Below the pieces are notes generated by a model. It searched no databases. It saw nothing but the letters and a program-made list of their open reading frames with translations, and was not told the origin of the DNA. DNA of 37,408 nucleotides from QHXW01 sp035297145 (GTDB lineage Bacteria; Acidobacteriota; Terriglobia; Bryobacterales; Bryobacteraceae), in assembly GCA_035297145.1 (NCBI GenBank), contig DATGZN010000016.1:1-37408 (forward strand). Direction: 5' to 3'. Position numbers and translations under genes: made by a program. Below are positions 15,136 to 23,391 of the stretch, one piece after another. Each line of letters begins with the position of its first letter. The first letter of the stretch is position 1.

Positions 15136-15987
15136 CTACTCGGCCCTCACTGGGTTGCGCAGTTCGCCGAGCCCGGAAATCTTCACCACGCATTCGTCTC
15201 CCGGCCGCAGCCAGCGCGGCGGCGTTCTCGAAAAGCCAACGCCGGACGGGGTTCCCGTGGAGACGATATCGCCGGCCTCCAACGTGAACACGCTCGAAAG
15301 GTATTCAATCAACTCTGGGATGCGGAAGATCAACTGCGACGTGTTGGAGCTTTGCAGGACCTCGCCGTTGATGATCATCTGAATGTCGAGGGCGTGGGGG
15401 TCGGCGATTTCGTCGGCGGTCACGATAGCCGGGCCGAAGGGCGCGAAGGTGTCGAAGGTCTTGCCCATCATCCATTGCGTGGTCGCCATCTGGTAATCGC
15501 GCGCGCTGACGTCATTGAGATTGGTGTAGCCGAAGACGTGATCCTGCCAGCGGTCCTTGGAAATGTAGCGGCCGCCCTTGCCAATTACGAAGGCAAGTTC
15601 GGCTTCGTAATCGGGCTTGGCCGAGAGCTTGGGCAGCACGATAGGATCCCCTGGGCCGATCACCGCGGTGGCGAACTTGGCGAAAATCGTGGGCACCTTG
15701 GGGATTTCCATTTTGGACTCAATGGCATGATCACGATAGTTCAGGCCCACGCAGATGATTTTCGGCGGGCTGGGGATGGGCGCGAGTAAGCGTGCGTCCT
15801 TAAGCGGAACAACTGCATCAGCCGGCGGCTTGGCGAGCCAGGTCTCGACTTGGCGCCGTGCCGGCAGCCCTCCTTCGATGATCGCCACCAGCGTGGGAAA
15901 ACCCGCGCCCTTCAAGCCAATGACGTTGCCGCCGAGGATCACGCCCGGCTCGGCAGACCCGTTGCGCTCGAACGTTACGAATTGCAT
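15136..15987 (-). CDS. Fumarylacetoacetate hydrolase family protein
   Basis: A 283-residue FAH-fold enzyme. Conserved segments are GLNYRDHAIES (81-91), the metal ligands E128 and E130 (DYEAELAFVIG) and D159 (LNDVSARDYQ), GKTFDTFAPFGP (175-186) and STGTPSGVGF. The short form without the eukaryotic FAH N-terminal domain usually acts on 2-hydroxyhepta-2,4-diene-dioate-like compounds, acylpyruvates or 2-keto-3-deoxy acids. Start: the frame extends 18 codons further, but AGGAG lies 9 nt before ATG 15987, which gives the usual MQFVTFE start. It is convergent with the sensor gene, with 4 nt between stops. A link to the acid-sugar dehydratase at 5500-6618 is possible but not shown. Confidence 0.88.
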   Translation of the reverse strand: MQFVTFERNGSAEPGVILGGNVIGLKGAGFPTLVAIIEGGLPARRQVETWLAKPPADAVVPLKDARLLAPIPSPPKIICVGLNYRDHAIESKMEIPKVPTIFAKFATAVIGPGDPIVLPKLSAKPDYEAELAFVIGKGGRYISKDRWQDHVFGYTNLNDVSARDYQMATTQWMMGKTFDTFAPFGPAIVTADEIADPHALDIQMIINGEVLQSSNTSQLIFRIPELIEYLSSVFTLEAGDIVSTGTPSGVGFSRTPPRWLRPGDECVVKISGLGELRNPVRAE

Positions 15988-16051
15988 TTGAGAAGTCTCC
16001 TGAGAAGAGTGGAAAGCGGACATTGTAGCATCGCCCTCCACGCCTCTCCCC

Positions 16052-16086
16052 TTGACATTCTACAAAGGCCGGCATAGCCTTGTAGA
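16052..16086 (+). promoter_or_regulatory. Promoter and inverted-repeat operator of the first padR
   Basis: TTGACA (16052-16057) is followed 17 bp later by TAGCCT (16075-16080). The arms TCTACAA (16059-16065) and TTGTAGA (16080-16086) form a perfect 7-bp dyad that brackets the spacer and overlaps the -10. A PadR autorepression site is the simplest reading. Confidence 0.65.
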
Positions 16087-16102
16087 TTATCTAGGAGAGC
16101 TC

Positions 16103-16432
16103 ATGAATCCCAAGGCCGATCTGTTGCAGGGCACGCTTGATCTGCTCATCTTGAAAACACTGGCGCTCGAGCCCATGCATGGCTGGGGCATCTCGCAGCG
16201 CATCCAGCAGATGTCGCAGGATGTGCTGCAAGTCCAGCAGGGATCGCTCTACCCCGCGCTGCATCGCCTCGAACAACGCGGTTGGATTGACGCGGAATGG
16301 GGCGATTCGGATAACAATCGCAAAGCCAAGTTCTACCGGCTAACCAGGGCCGGCCGCAAGCAGTTGGACGTCGAGACCTCAAACTGGGTGCGGTTGTCGG
16401 CCGCGGTCCGGCAGATCGTGGAGACGGCATGA
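16103..16432 (+). CDS. PadR-family transcriptional regulator (of ADOP 1)
   Basis: A 109-residue PadR regulator: KADLLQGTLDLLILKTLAL (4-22), GWGISQRI (29-36), the recognition region VQQGSLYPALHRLEQRGWI and the wing NRKAKFYRLTRAGRKQL. The start ATG 16103 follows AGGAGAG (16093-16099); the longer frame would run into the promoter. The stop overlaps the start of the permease by 4 nt (ATGA). PadR proteins are winged-helix repressors, usually of adjacent transporter genes, released by a small ligand. Here it presumably controls itself and the permease. Confidence 0.93.
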   Translation: MNPKADLLQGTLDLLILKTLALEPMHGWGISQRIQQMSQDVLQVQQGSLYPALHRLEQRGWIDAEWGDSDNNRKAKFYRLTRAGRKQLDVETSNWVRLSAAVRQIVETA

Positions 16433-19152
16433 TCTGGCGGAAATTGCGTTCACTGTTTCGTAAGGATCGCGCCGACCGCGAGCTGGATGCCGAGCTGCGA
16501 TTCCACCTGGAGAAGCAGATCGAGACCAATATTGCCGCCGGCATGCCCCCGGCCGAGGCACGCACCGCAGCCTTGCGCATCTTCGGCGGAGTGGAACACG
16601 TGAAGGAAGAATGCCGCGAAGCACGTGGCGTGGCTCTGGTCGAAACGCTAATGCAAGACGTCCGCTACGGATTGCGGATGATGCGGCGCAGCCCGGGGTT
16701 CACGGCGGTGGCCGTGGTGTCGCTGGCGCTGGGTATCGGGGCCAACACAGCGATCTTCAGTTTGATCAATGCCGTGATGCTCAAGATGTTGCCCGTGAAG
16801 AACCCGGAGCAGCTTGTCGTCATGAACTGGACGGCGAGGCAGTGGCCCGACATCGGTCATGATGGCAGCACTTGGGGGAAGCCTCCCGGTCCGGTTTCCG
16901 GTTCGTCGCTTTCCTACCCGGCATTTCAGCAATTGCGGACACAAAACCGGGTCCTCTCGGATTTGTTCGGGTTCGCCGATCTCGAACAGACTAACGTCAA
17001 CGTCGGCGGTCACGCTGAGATTGCTAACGGCCAGCTCGTCTCCGACAACTACTTTTCGGGATTGGGTGTGCAGGCGATTGCGGGCCGCACTTTCACGGAA
17101 ACCGACGATCTGCCGGGCGCCGAGCCAGTCGCCGTAATCAGTTTCCGGTACTGGGACCGCCGATTTGGTATGGATCCGGCGGCAGTGGGGAAAGCCATCG
17201 CCGTTAATGGTATGCCGTTCGTCATTGCCGGCGTAACACCGCGCGAGTTTTTCGGCCTATCGCCGGGCGACTATCCCGACATTTGGGTACCGATTTCGAT
17301 GCAACCGCGAGTCGCGCCGCAGTGGGGAGGAAAAGAGAAATCCTTGCTCCTGAATCCGGGGGAATGGTGGGTCGAACCCTGGTGCCGCTTGAAGCCCGGC
17401 GTCAGCCGGCAGCAGGCCAGTGCCGCGCTCAGTGTCATTTTGCGACAGACTATGATGGCAGGTCTCTCGTCTCCACCGCCGCCTGAAAAGATCGCTTGGG
17501 TTGAGTTGCGCCTCGGCGGCAAAGGACTGGATTCCTTGCGGTCCGATTTCTCGCAGCCCTTACTCATCCTTATGTGGGTAGTTGGACTCGTGTTGCTGAT
17601 TGCGTGTGCCAATGTTGCGAATCTGCAATTGGCGCGATCCACGGCGCGACGAAAGGAGACTGCCGTGCGCATGGCGCTGGGGGCTGGACGCCTTCGACTC
17701 ATCCGCCAGTTGCTCACCGAGAGCATTCTGCTCGCAACGTTGGGTGGCGCGCTGGGGCTGGCGCTGGCATTTCGCGGTGGGGAACTTTTGCTATTGCTGG
17801 TGTCCTCATCGGAAAGGCCGGTAGCGCTGGATGTCCGGCCCGATGCTCACATTCTGGTTTTCTGCACTGCGCTCTCGCTAGTGACTGGCATCCTGTTTGG
17901 CTTGGCGCCGGCAGTGCGCGCCACGAGGCTGGATGTCAGCCCGGTATTGAAAGCGGGAACCGGAGGCGGATCGGACCGGCCGCGCTGGCTGCTGGGCAAA
18001 GCGCTGGTGGCGGCGCAGGTTGGTATGTCACTGCTGCTCCTGATCGGCGCAAGCATGTTCGTACGTAGCTTGCAGAAGCTGAATTCGATCGATGTCGGAT
18101 TCAACCGCGAAAACCTGCTGCTGTTCGGCGTTGATGGATCGCTCAGCGGTTACAAAGATGAGCGGGCGGGCAATCTCTATCAACGCATTCAAGAGGGCAT
18201 TCAAGCCCTTCCGGGGATCCGGTCGGTTAGCTTGTCGCGCCATGGCCTGATCGGAGACGGCTCATCGCAAAGCGGGATTGACATTCCCGGCTATGAAAAG
18301 CGCCCGGGTGAAGTACTGCTGGCCTGGAGCAACAGCGTCGGGCCTGGATTCTTCGAGACCATGGGAATTCCCATAGTGCTTGGCCGCGGCTTGACCATTC
18401 GCGATAACGAGACTGCGCCAAAAGTGGCGGTGATCAACGAGGTTCTGGCGCGGCGCTACTTTCCAAACCAATCGCCGATCGGAAAGCGGTTCATCTGGCA
18501 CGAAAAGGACGTCGAGGTCGTGGGAGTAGCCGCTAATGCCAAATATTACGATCTGCGGCAGGAGAATCCGCCGACCATTTATGAGCCATATCTGCAATAC
18601 GTTGAGGGACTTGGACGGATGGTTTTCGCGGTGCGCACGGCGAGCGATCCCTCGTTGGCCATTCGCGATGTTCGAGCCGCCATCGCCGCGGTGGATCGCA
18701 ACCTGCCACTCTACAATGTGAGGACCGAGGTACAGCAGATCGACTCAGCGCTCATCCAGGAACACCTTTTCGCCGAGTTGACCAGTTGCTTCGGCGCCCT
18801 GGCTCTGCTGTTGGCCTCGATTGGCCTTTACGGCGTCATGTCCTACACCGTGGCGCGGCGGACCGGCGAAATCGGCATTCGTATGGCCCTGGGTGCAGCC
18901 AAAGGCGACATCGCGCGGATGGTGCTGCGGGAAGTGCTAGCGCTGGTAGCGATTGGCCTGGGCGTTGGACTGCCCGCCGCTCTAATGTGTACACGCCTGA
19001 TCCGCAACCAGCTCTACGGCCTCAGCCTGTCTGATCCAGTCAGCATCGCGGCCGCGATTGGAGCGCTGGCGGCGGTCGCGGGTCTGGCTGGATATCTGCC
19101 CGCGCGCCGGGCCTCCCGCATCGATCCCATGGCCGCCCTGCGGCAGGAGTAA
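16429..19152 (+). CDS. MacB/FtsX-type permease of the ADOP family (copy 1)
   Basis: A 907-residue permease. An N-terminal cytoplasmic prefix (1-75, DRELDAELRFHLEKQIETNIAAG region) precedes the first helix (SPGFTAVAVVSLALGIGANTAIFSLINAVML). A large extracytoplasmic MacB-like core domain follows, then an FtsX three-helix block near 375-490 (with ARRKETAVRMALGAGRLRLIRQLLTES), a second core domain and a last FtsX block near 780-900 (RRTGEIGIRMALGAAKGDIARM). The two-fold organisation is diagnostic of acidobacterial duplicated orphan permeases. No ATPase is encoded nearby, so the energy source and cargo are unknown. The gene is translationally coupled to padR. Confidence 0.93.
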   Translation: MIWRKLRSLFRKDRADRELDAELRFHLEKQIETNIAAGMPPAEARTAALRIFGGVEHVKEECREARGVALVETLMQDVRYGLRMMRRSPGFTAVAVVSLALGIGANTAIFSLINAVMLKMLPVKNPEQLVVMNWTARQWPDIGHDGSTWGKPPGPVSGSSLSYPAFQQLRTQNRVLSDLFGFADLEQTNVNVGGHAEIANGQLVSDNYFSGLGVQAIAGRTFTETDDLPGAEPVAVISFRYWDRRFGMDPAAVGKAIAVNGMPFVIAGVTPREFFGLSPGDYPDIWVPISMQPRVAPQWGGKEKSLLLNPGEWWVEPWCRLKPGVSRQQASAALSVILRQTMMAGLSSPPPPEKIAWVELRLGGKGLDSLRSDFSQPLLILMWVVGLVLLIACANVANLQLARSTARRKETAVRMALGAGRLRLIRQLLTESILLATLGGALGLALAFRGGELLLLLVSSSERPVALDVRPDAHILVFCTALSLVTGILFGLAPAVRATRLDVSPVLKAGTGGGSDRPRWLLGKALVAAQVGMSLLLLIGASMFVRSLQKLNSIDVGFNRENLLLFGVDGSLSGYKDERAGNLYQRIQEGIQALPGIRSVSLSRHGLIGDGSSQSGIDIPGYEKRPGEVLLAWSNSVGPGFFETMGIPIVLGRGLTIRDNETAPKVAVINEVLARRYFPNQSPIGKRFIWHEKDVEVVGVAANAKYYDLRQENPPTIYEPYLQYVEGLGRMVFAVRTASDPSLAIRDVRAAIAAVDRNLPLYNVRTEVQQIDSALIQEHLFAELTSCFGALALLLASIGLYGVMSYTVARRTGEIGIRMALGAAKGDIARMVLREVLALVAIGLGVGLPAALMCTRLIRNQLYGLSLSDPVSIAAAIGALAAVAGLAGYLPARRASRIDPMAALRQE

Positions 19153-19239
19153 CCATCGTTAACCCGCTTTTCACCGGTAACGCAACTCCCCGGCCGACGG
19201 TCTATACTAAATAGAATTCTTTGGACTAGGAGTTTGCCT

Positions 19240-20109
19240 GTGGGAGACGCAACCTATCAACCCCCACCGCCGCCCAGCGGTTCCGGTGGAATGAAGACCG
19301 CTATTTTGGCCGGCGCAATCGTTGCCGTGCTGGCCGCCAACGTCTATCTTTACATCCAACTGGACCGGCTTCGGACCGATATGGCCAAGTTTCGCGAGCT
19401 GGTCTTGACGGACATCACCAACCTTCGAGAGACCTCCTCGGTCACCAACCAGACAGCACGCCGGCACATCGATTCCCTGAAAGAAGAGCTCGAGACCACG
19501 CGGCGGCAAGCCAGCACTATGGCTAGCCAGGCTAAGGCTGAGGCCCTGAAGAAGGCCGACCAGATCCAGCAGCAGCTTGAAGCCGAACAGCGGAAGCAAC
19601 AGCAGGCTGTAGCGGCCGAGCTCAGCCAGGTGAAGCAGAACGCCGACAGCCAGTTTGCGGCCGTCAACACGGATGTGAGCGGCGTCAAGACGCAACTGGG
19701 CTCGACCCAATCGGAGCTGCAGAAAACCATTGCCGATCTGAAGAAAGTCACCGGCGATCTGGGAGTGCAGAGCGGCTATATCGCCACCAACGGCTCGGAA
19801 ATCGCCGTGCTCAAGAGATTGGGTGAGCGCAATATCTTCGAATTCAATCTGGGGAGGAGCAAGGCGCCGCAGCGCGTGGGCGACATCAGCATCACGCTGA
19901 AGAAAACCGATCCCAAGCGCAACAAGTACACCATCGAAGTGCTGGCGGATGACAAGACCACAGAGAAGAAGGACCGCACCATCAACGAGCCGGTGCAGTT
20001 CTACACGCTCAAGGCCAAGCAGCCGTACGAGATCGTGGTGAACCAGGTGGGGAAGGACAAGATCACCGGTTATCTGTCAACGCCGAAGGACCAGGTGGCG
20101 CGGAATTAA
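19240..20109 (+). CDS. Membrane-anchored coiled-coil protein of unknown function
   Basis: A 289-residue protein. Residues 1-16 are Gly/Pro-rich (QPPPPPSGSGG), 19-41 are one transmembrane segment, 45-185 are a long Ala/Gln/Lys-rich coiled coil, and 190-289 are a compact beta-rich C-terminal domain (RNIFEFNLGRSKAPQRVGDI, ISITLKKTDPKRNKYTIEVL). The start is GTG 19240, since AGGAG ends 7 nt upstream; TTG 19234 would be only 1 nt from it. TATACT at 19202-19207 may be its -10. It is alone on its strand and its stop overlaps the stop of the convergent PhzF-like gene. A cell-envelope or protein-scaffold role would be a guess. Confidence 0.8.
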   Translation: MGDATYQPPPPPSGSGGMKTAILAGAIVAVLAANVYLYIQLDRLRTDMAKFRELVLTDITNLRETSSVTNQTARRHIDSLKEELETTRRQASTMASQAKAEALKKADQIQQQLEAEQRKQQQAVAAELSQVKQNADSQFAAVNTDVSGVKTQLGSTQSELQKTIADLKKVTGDLGVQSGYIATNGSEIAVLKRLGERNIFEFNLGRSKAPQRVGDISITLKKTDPKRNKYTIEVLADDKTTEKKDRTINEPVQFYTLKAKQPYEIVVNQVGKDKITGYLSTPKDQVARN

Positions 20110-20897
20110 TCGAGCAACTCGCCGCGCAGCACAGTAACGGCCTGCCCGCCCAGGATGACACGATCGCCATTCAGCCGGACACGGACCACGCCGCCGCGCG
20201 CCGACGCCTGGTAGGCAAGGAATTCCGTCTTGCCCAGGCGCTTGGCCCAGTACGGGGCGAGGCAGCAGTGCGCGGAGCCGGTCACCGGGTCTTCATTGAT
20301 ACCTGAGCCCGGCGCAAAGAAGCGTGAAACAAAATCGAAATCGCGCGTCTCAGAGCGCGCGGTCACGATAACGCCTCGCACACCGAGTTCCGACAACAGC
20401 GAGTGATTCGGCTTGAGTCCTCGCAGCACTGCCTCGGACTCCACCTCTGCGATGTAATCGAAATTGTTCTTGCCAACGTACTTCAGTTCCGCCCCCAGTG
20501 CCTCGCTCAGGTGCGGCGGCGCATCGGCTGGTTCATCGGCCTTCAACGGAAAGTCCATCTCAATCCACTCGCCGCGTTGATCCGCCGTCAGCATGCCACT
20601 GAGCGTGCGAAAGCGAGCCTGCTCACCCGGCTTCAGATGCCCGCATTCCCACAAGGCGTGCGCACTGGCAAGCGTGGCATGGCCGCACAGAGCCACCTCC
20701 AGCGCGGGAGTGAACCAGCGCAAATGGAATCGATCGCCCTCGCGCACCAGAAATGCCGTTTCAGATAGATTCATCTCCAAGGCGACCTTCTGCATCCAGG
20801 CGTCATCGCGCGGTGCAGGCAGAACGCAGACCGCGGCCGGATTGCCGGCAAATGGTCTGTTCGTGAAAGCATCAACCTGGATGATCGAGAGGGACAT
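20106..20897 (-). CDS. PhzF-family isomerase
   Basis: A 263-residue PhzF-fold protein, homologous to phenazine biosynthesis PhzF and to diaminopimelate epimerase. The catalytic Glu is E46 in MNLSETAFL. Other marks are FAGNPAAVCVL (16-26), CGHATLASAHAL and DPVTGSAHCCLAPYW. No other phenazine genes are present, so it is probably one of the many PhzF paralogs of unknown substrate. The frame is open 33 codons further, but ATG 20897 gives the family start MSLSIIQVDAFTN; the extension overlaps the palindromic repeats. Confidence 0.88.
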   Translation of the reverse strand: MSLSIIQVDAFTNRPFAGNPAAVCVLPAPRDDAWMQKVALEMNLSETAFLVREGDRFHLRWFTPALEVALCGHATLASAHALWECGHLKPGEQARFRTLSGMLTADQRGEWIEMDFPLKADEPADAPPHLSEALGAELKYVGKNNFDYIAEVESEAVLRGLKPNHSLLSELGVRGVIVTARSETRDFDFVSRFFAPGSGINEDPVTGSAHCCLAPYWAKRLGKTEFLAYQASARGGVVRVRLNGDRVILGGQAVTVLRGELLD

Positions 20898-20949
20898 AGA
20901 GGTTATTCTCGCATCCGTCTCCGCGCTCGCCCCGGCCTTACAGTCACCA

Positions 20950-21004
20950 GGCCGGACATGTCCGGCCCCCACATCGCACACGTAGGGGCGAGGCATGCCT
21001 CGCC
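20950..21004. repeat. Pair of 18-bp perfect palindromes
   Basis: GGCCGGACATGTCCGGCC (20950-20967) and GGCGAGGCATGCCTCGCC (20987-21004) are each complete palindromes, 19 bp apart, in the gap between phzF and ispB-like genes. The first matches 9449-9466 at 16 of 18 bases. This looks like a small dispersed repeat; it could also act as a terminator for the upstream polyprenyl synthase gene. Confidence 0.75.
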
Positions 21005-21014
21005 TGTCGGTTGG

Positions 21015-22016
21015 CTAATGATCGCGCTCAGTCACGAGTTCCGTGATGCCGTAGAGCGCCCGCTGGTAGGGTGATTCCGGAAACTCGGCAATCACCTGCC
21101 GCGCCTTGTCGGTGAATGCCTGCGCGCGCTCGCGAACGCGCTCAATGCCCTGGTATCTTTCGACCAACGCCAGGATCTGCCGGAAAGGCACGTTGTCATA
21201 GTGCCGGTCGGCAAGCACACGCTCCACCGCGCGCCGCTCTTCGGGCGACGTGCATTCCAGCGCATAAACCAGCGGCAGCGTGACTTTGCCCTCGCGCAGG
21301 TCGCCGCCCACAGGTTTGCCCAGCGTCTTCTCGCGCGCCGTGAAATCCAGAACGTCGTCCACAAGCTGAAACGCCATGCCCAGGTTCCAGGCGTACTCGC
21401 CCAGGCGCTCCTCGGTGGCCGAATCCGCGCCCGCCACCAGCGCGCCCAGCTTGGCGCACACCGAAAACAGGCACGCCGTTTTGCGATCCACCAGCTCCAT
21501 GCAATCGGCTTCGGTGACGTCGATGCGCCCGATGCGCTCAAGCTGAATCAGCTCACCCTCCACCATCATCTGGGTCAGCCCGATCAACAGGTCGAGAATG
21601 TGAAAATTGCGCTCGCGCAGCGCCATGTGGAAGGCCTGCATGTAAAGCCAGTCGCCACCCAGCACGCACGTATGATTGCCCCACTGCACATTGGCCGACG
21701 GCCGCCCGCGCCGCGTCTCAGCGCCGTCAATCACGTCGTCGTGCACCAGCGTGGCCGCATGAAGCATCTCGACGACCGCGCCCAACCGGATCGCGCTCTC
21801 GCCGCCATCGCCGATGAGTTTGGAGGAAAGCAGCAGCAGGGAAGGCCGCAGCCGCTTCCCGCCCGCTTCCTGGAGATATTGGCCGATGGCCGTGATGGCA
21901 TCCACCGACGCCACCGATTCCCGGCTGATCTCTTTTTCCACGCGCTCCAGGTCGTCGCGAACCAGCTCGAACACCTCGCGCGCGGTAACAGCCTGGCCCA
22001 GCTTGCCGAATCCCAT
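21015..22016 (-). CDS. Long-chain polyprenyl diphosphate synthase
   Basis: A 333-residue trans-prenyltransferase. The first Asp-rich motif is D93-D94-V-I-D97 and the second D220-D221-x2-D224 (LVDDVLDF). GGKRLRP (52-58) binds isopentenyl diphosphate. The residue five before the first motif is A88, small, which is associated with long products such as hepta- or octaprenyl chains of quinones. Start ATG 22016 gives MGFGKLGQAVTAREVFELV; the 32-codon extension upstream is not supported. ACCAGTGTACTGGT (22026-22039), a 6-2-6 inverted repeat, sits just upstream of the ATG. Confidence 0.92.
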   Translation of the reverse strand: MGFGKLGQAVTAREVFELVRDDLERVEKEISRESVASVDAITAIGQYLQEAGGKRLRPSLLLLSSKLIGDGGESAIRLGAVVEMLHAATLVHDDVIDGAETRRGRPSANVQWGNHTCVLGGDWLYMQAFHMALRERNFHILDLLIGLTQMMVEGELIQLERIGRIDVTEADCMELVDRKTACLFSVCAKLGALVAGADSATEERLGEYAWNLGMAFQLVDDVLDFTAREKTLGKPVGGDLREGKVTLPLVYALECTSPEERRAVERVLADRHYDNVPFRQILALVERYQGIERVRERAQAFTDKARQVIAEFPESPYQRALYGITELVTERDH

Positions 22017-22032
22017 CAGAATGACACCAGTG
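22009..22032. repeat. 24-bp direct repeat, copy 1, at the 5' end of the polyprenyl synthase gene
   Basis: AATCCCATCAGAATGACACC followed by AGTG is identical at 23846-23869. Copy 1 contains the synthase start codon (reverse strand) and the upstream bases. Weaker similarity (GTTAGAT) continues for about 15 bp beyond. An element inserted at this spot, or a local duplication, would explain it. Confidence 0.8.
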
Positions 22033-22400
22033 TACTGGTTAGATGGTTCGGGGGGCAAACGAGTCGCGGGGTGTTCTACCACTACGTTGGCGACTCCATA
22101 CCTTTTGCCCACATTTTTCCAAGCACACCATTTTCCGATTCGAAATCCTCAGCACACCCAAAACAACCGATCTAAAATTTTCACGATCAAATTTTCTCCT
22201 GCCTCCGCTCGCTTCGCGCGCCCACGGCAGCAAAAGTTTTGTGCATCGAAAAACGCGCGGCAATTTTTTCGACTGGGGGTTCCGGGTTGGCTCGAAGTCG
22301 TGAACTTTCCGATATGCCCGTCTATCGTCCACAAATCGTTTTTGGGCGAGGCAGTAGCGTCGGTAAACACTGCGCGACTTCTGGCGGACACATCTCCTTG
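22017..22400. other. Intergenic AT-rich stretch, no gene seen
   Basis: Lower in GC than its surroundings, with runs such as AAAATTTT and CAATTTTTTC. It carries a near-tandem pair CGATCTAAAATTTTC (22168-22182) and CGATCAAATTTTC (22184-22196), and at 22304-22327 an imperfect copy of 23793-23816. It should contain the synthase promoter, but I cannot pick one with confidence. Confidence 0.5.
22304..22327 (+). repeat. Imperfect 24-bp direct repeat, copy 1
   Basis: ACTTTCCGATATGCCCGT and six further bases match 23793-23816 at 21 of 24 positions. Both copies contain an ATG that opens MPVYR or MPVFRR. REP-associated tyrosine transposases often begin M-P-x-Y-R-R, so the repeat may be the start region of such genes, with the bodies lost. 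Confidence 0.5.
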
Positions 22401-23132
22401 CTAACGGCTGAAGCAGATGTGGATCGTGACCAATTTGCGGTCAACGAGAAACCATTCACGTCGTGTCGCTCGGAACGGCGAGCTAACTTCTCCGAAGCGC
22501 TCCAGCATCCGATGGTACGAGTTCGCAAATGCCTCAGCGCGCTCCAAACAGGGTTTGAAGTCGAATGGATCGTTTTCTGGAATCCTCGGAATACTCTCGG
22601 CGTAGCTAACCGTGATGAGATCGGAGCCGGGGACCGAGGCGTCGGTGAAATCGAACTCGCTGTAGAGTTCTTCAGGGCGCTGCTGCGCTAAGTGAGCCAA
22701 GTCCTCAAGACTCGTTCCACCGGGAGTGCGGAGTTCCTCGACCGACGGTGGCCGCTCACCGTCAAGGCCGTTATCTGCTTCTTCGGGTGACAGAAGGGCC
22801 AGGGTGATGAAGGCGGTGGCGACGTTCCCAGCTTCTCCCAGGAGTCTCCACCCTTGGCACAAAATTGACACCGCTGGGCTCGGATCGGACGAGACCAACT
22901 TGGACATCCGCTGGGTCGCCACGGACGCTACCCTTTCGTAGAATGCGTGAAAGTCGGCCGGGGGACCTGCGGCCGATATGCCTCGTTTGAATCCGACCGA
23001 AACGCGATAGCCTGGTTTCACGGCTGGCCGCAACATGTCTGCCCAAGTGGTGAAGACGATGCCCTTCAACCAGATGTTGATAGAGGGGTCGAGTTCGCCA
23101 TCACATCCTGGCAGCATGAACTTTTGTTCCAT
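22401..23132 (-). CDS. Unrecognised protein
   Basis: A 243-residue frame from ATG 23132. I do not recognise a family. It begins MEQKFMLPGCDGELDPSINIWLKGIVF; the middle is helix-prone and acidic, with a proline-rich loop near 125-140, and the end is basic. There is no signal peptide or obvious membrane helix. It has no Shine-Dalgarno sequence; TACTCT lies 8 nt upstream. Its amino-acid composition is natural and no comparable frame is open opposite, so I think it is real. It is inside the repeat-bounded stretch and is probably acquired. Confidence 0.6.
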   Translation of the reverse strand: MEQKFMLPGCDGELDPSINIWLKGIVFTTWADMLRPAVKPGYRVSVGFKRGISAAGPPADFHAFYERVASVATQRMSKLVSSDPSPAVSILCQGWRLLGEAGNVATAFITLALLSPEEADNGLDGERPPSVEELRTPGGTSLEDLAHLAQQRPEELYSEFDFTDASVPGSDLITVSYAESIPRIPENDPFDFKPCLERAEAFANSYHRMLERFGEVSSPFRATRREWFLVDRKLVTIHICFSR

Positions 23133-23160
23133 TGGGCTTTAGAGTAACCTAGCGGTGTTG

Positions 23161-23177
23161 CGGCTTGCAGCAAGCCG
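23161..23177. other. Hairpin CGGCTTG-CAG-CAAGCCG
   Basis: A perfect 7-bp stem with a 3-nt loop in the gap between two divergent unrecognised genes. It has no T-tract, so it is probably a REP-like hairpin, not a terminator. Confidence 0.6.
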
Positions 23178-23330
23178 GTCGGGATCGCCGTCGCCCCGGA
23201 ACATGCCAGATCGCGAGTAACGCTGCAAGTGTTTACAGATCCTGTCCCACTGGACAAAAAGTGCGCTTCCCTTCCATCTCGAAGGGCTGGAGCCGTCCTC
23301 GGGCCGTCGAAGTTGGTGGTAAGCCCGTTT

Positions 23331-23359
23331 ACCGCTCAGAAGGTGTGAACCTGAGCGGT
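23331..23359. other. Hairpin upstream of the 118-residue gene
   Basis: ACCGCTCAG (23331-23339) and CTGAGCGGT (23351-23359) form a perfect 9-bp inverted repeat with an 11-nt loop, 32 nt before ATG 23392. It could be an operator or a structured leader. The rest of the 23133-23391 gap shows nothing else. Confidence 0.6.
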
Positions 23360-23391
23360 CCGCGTGGAGGCACGGTAGGATTGTGGTGCAT

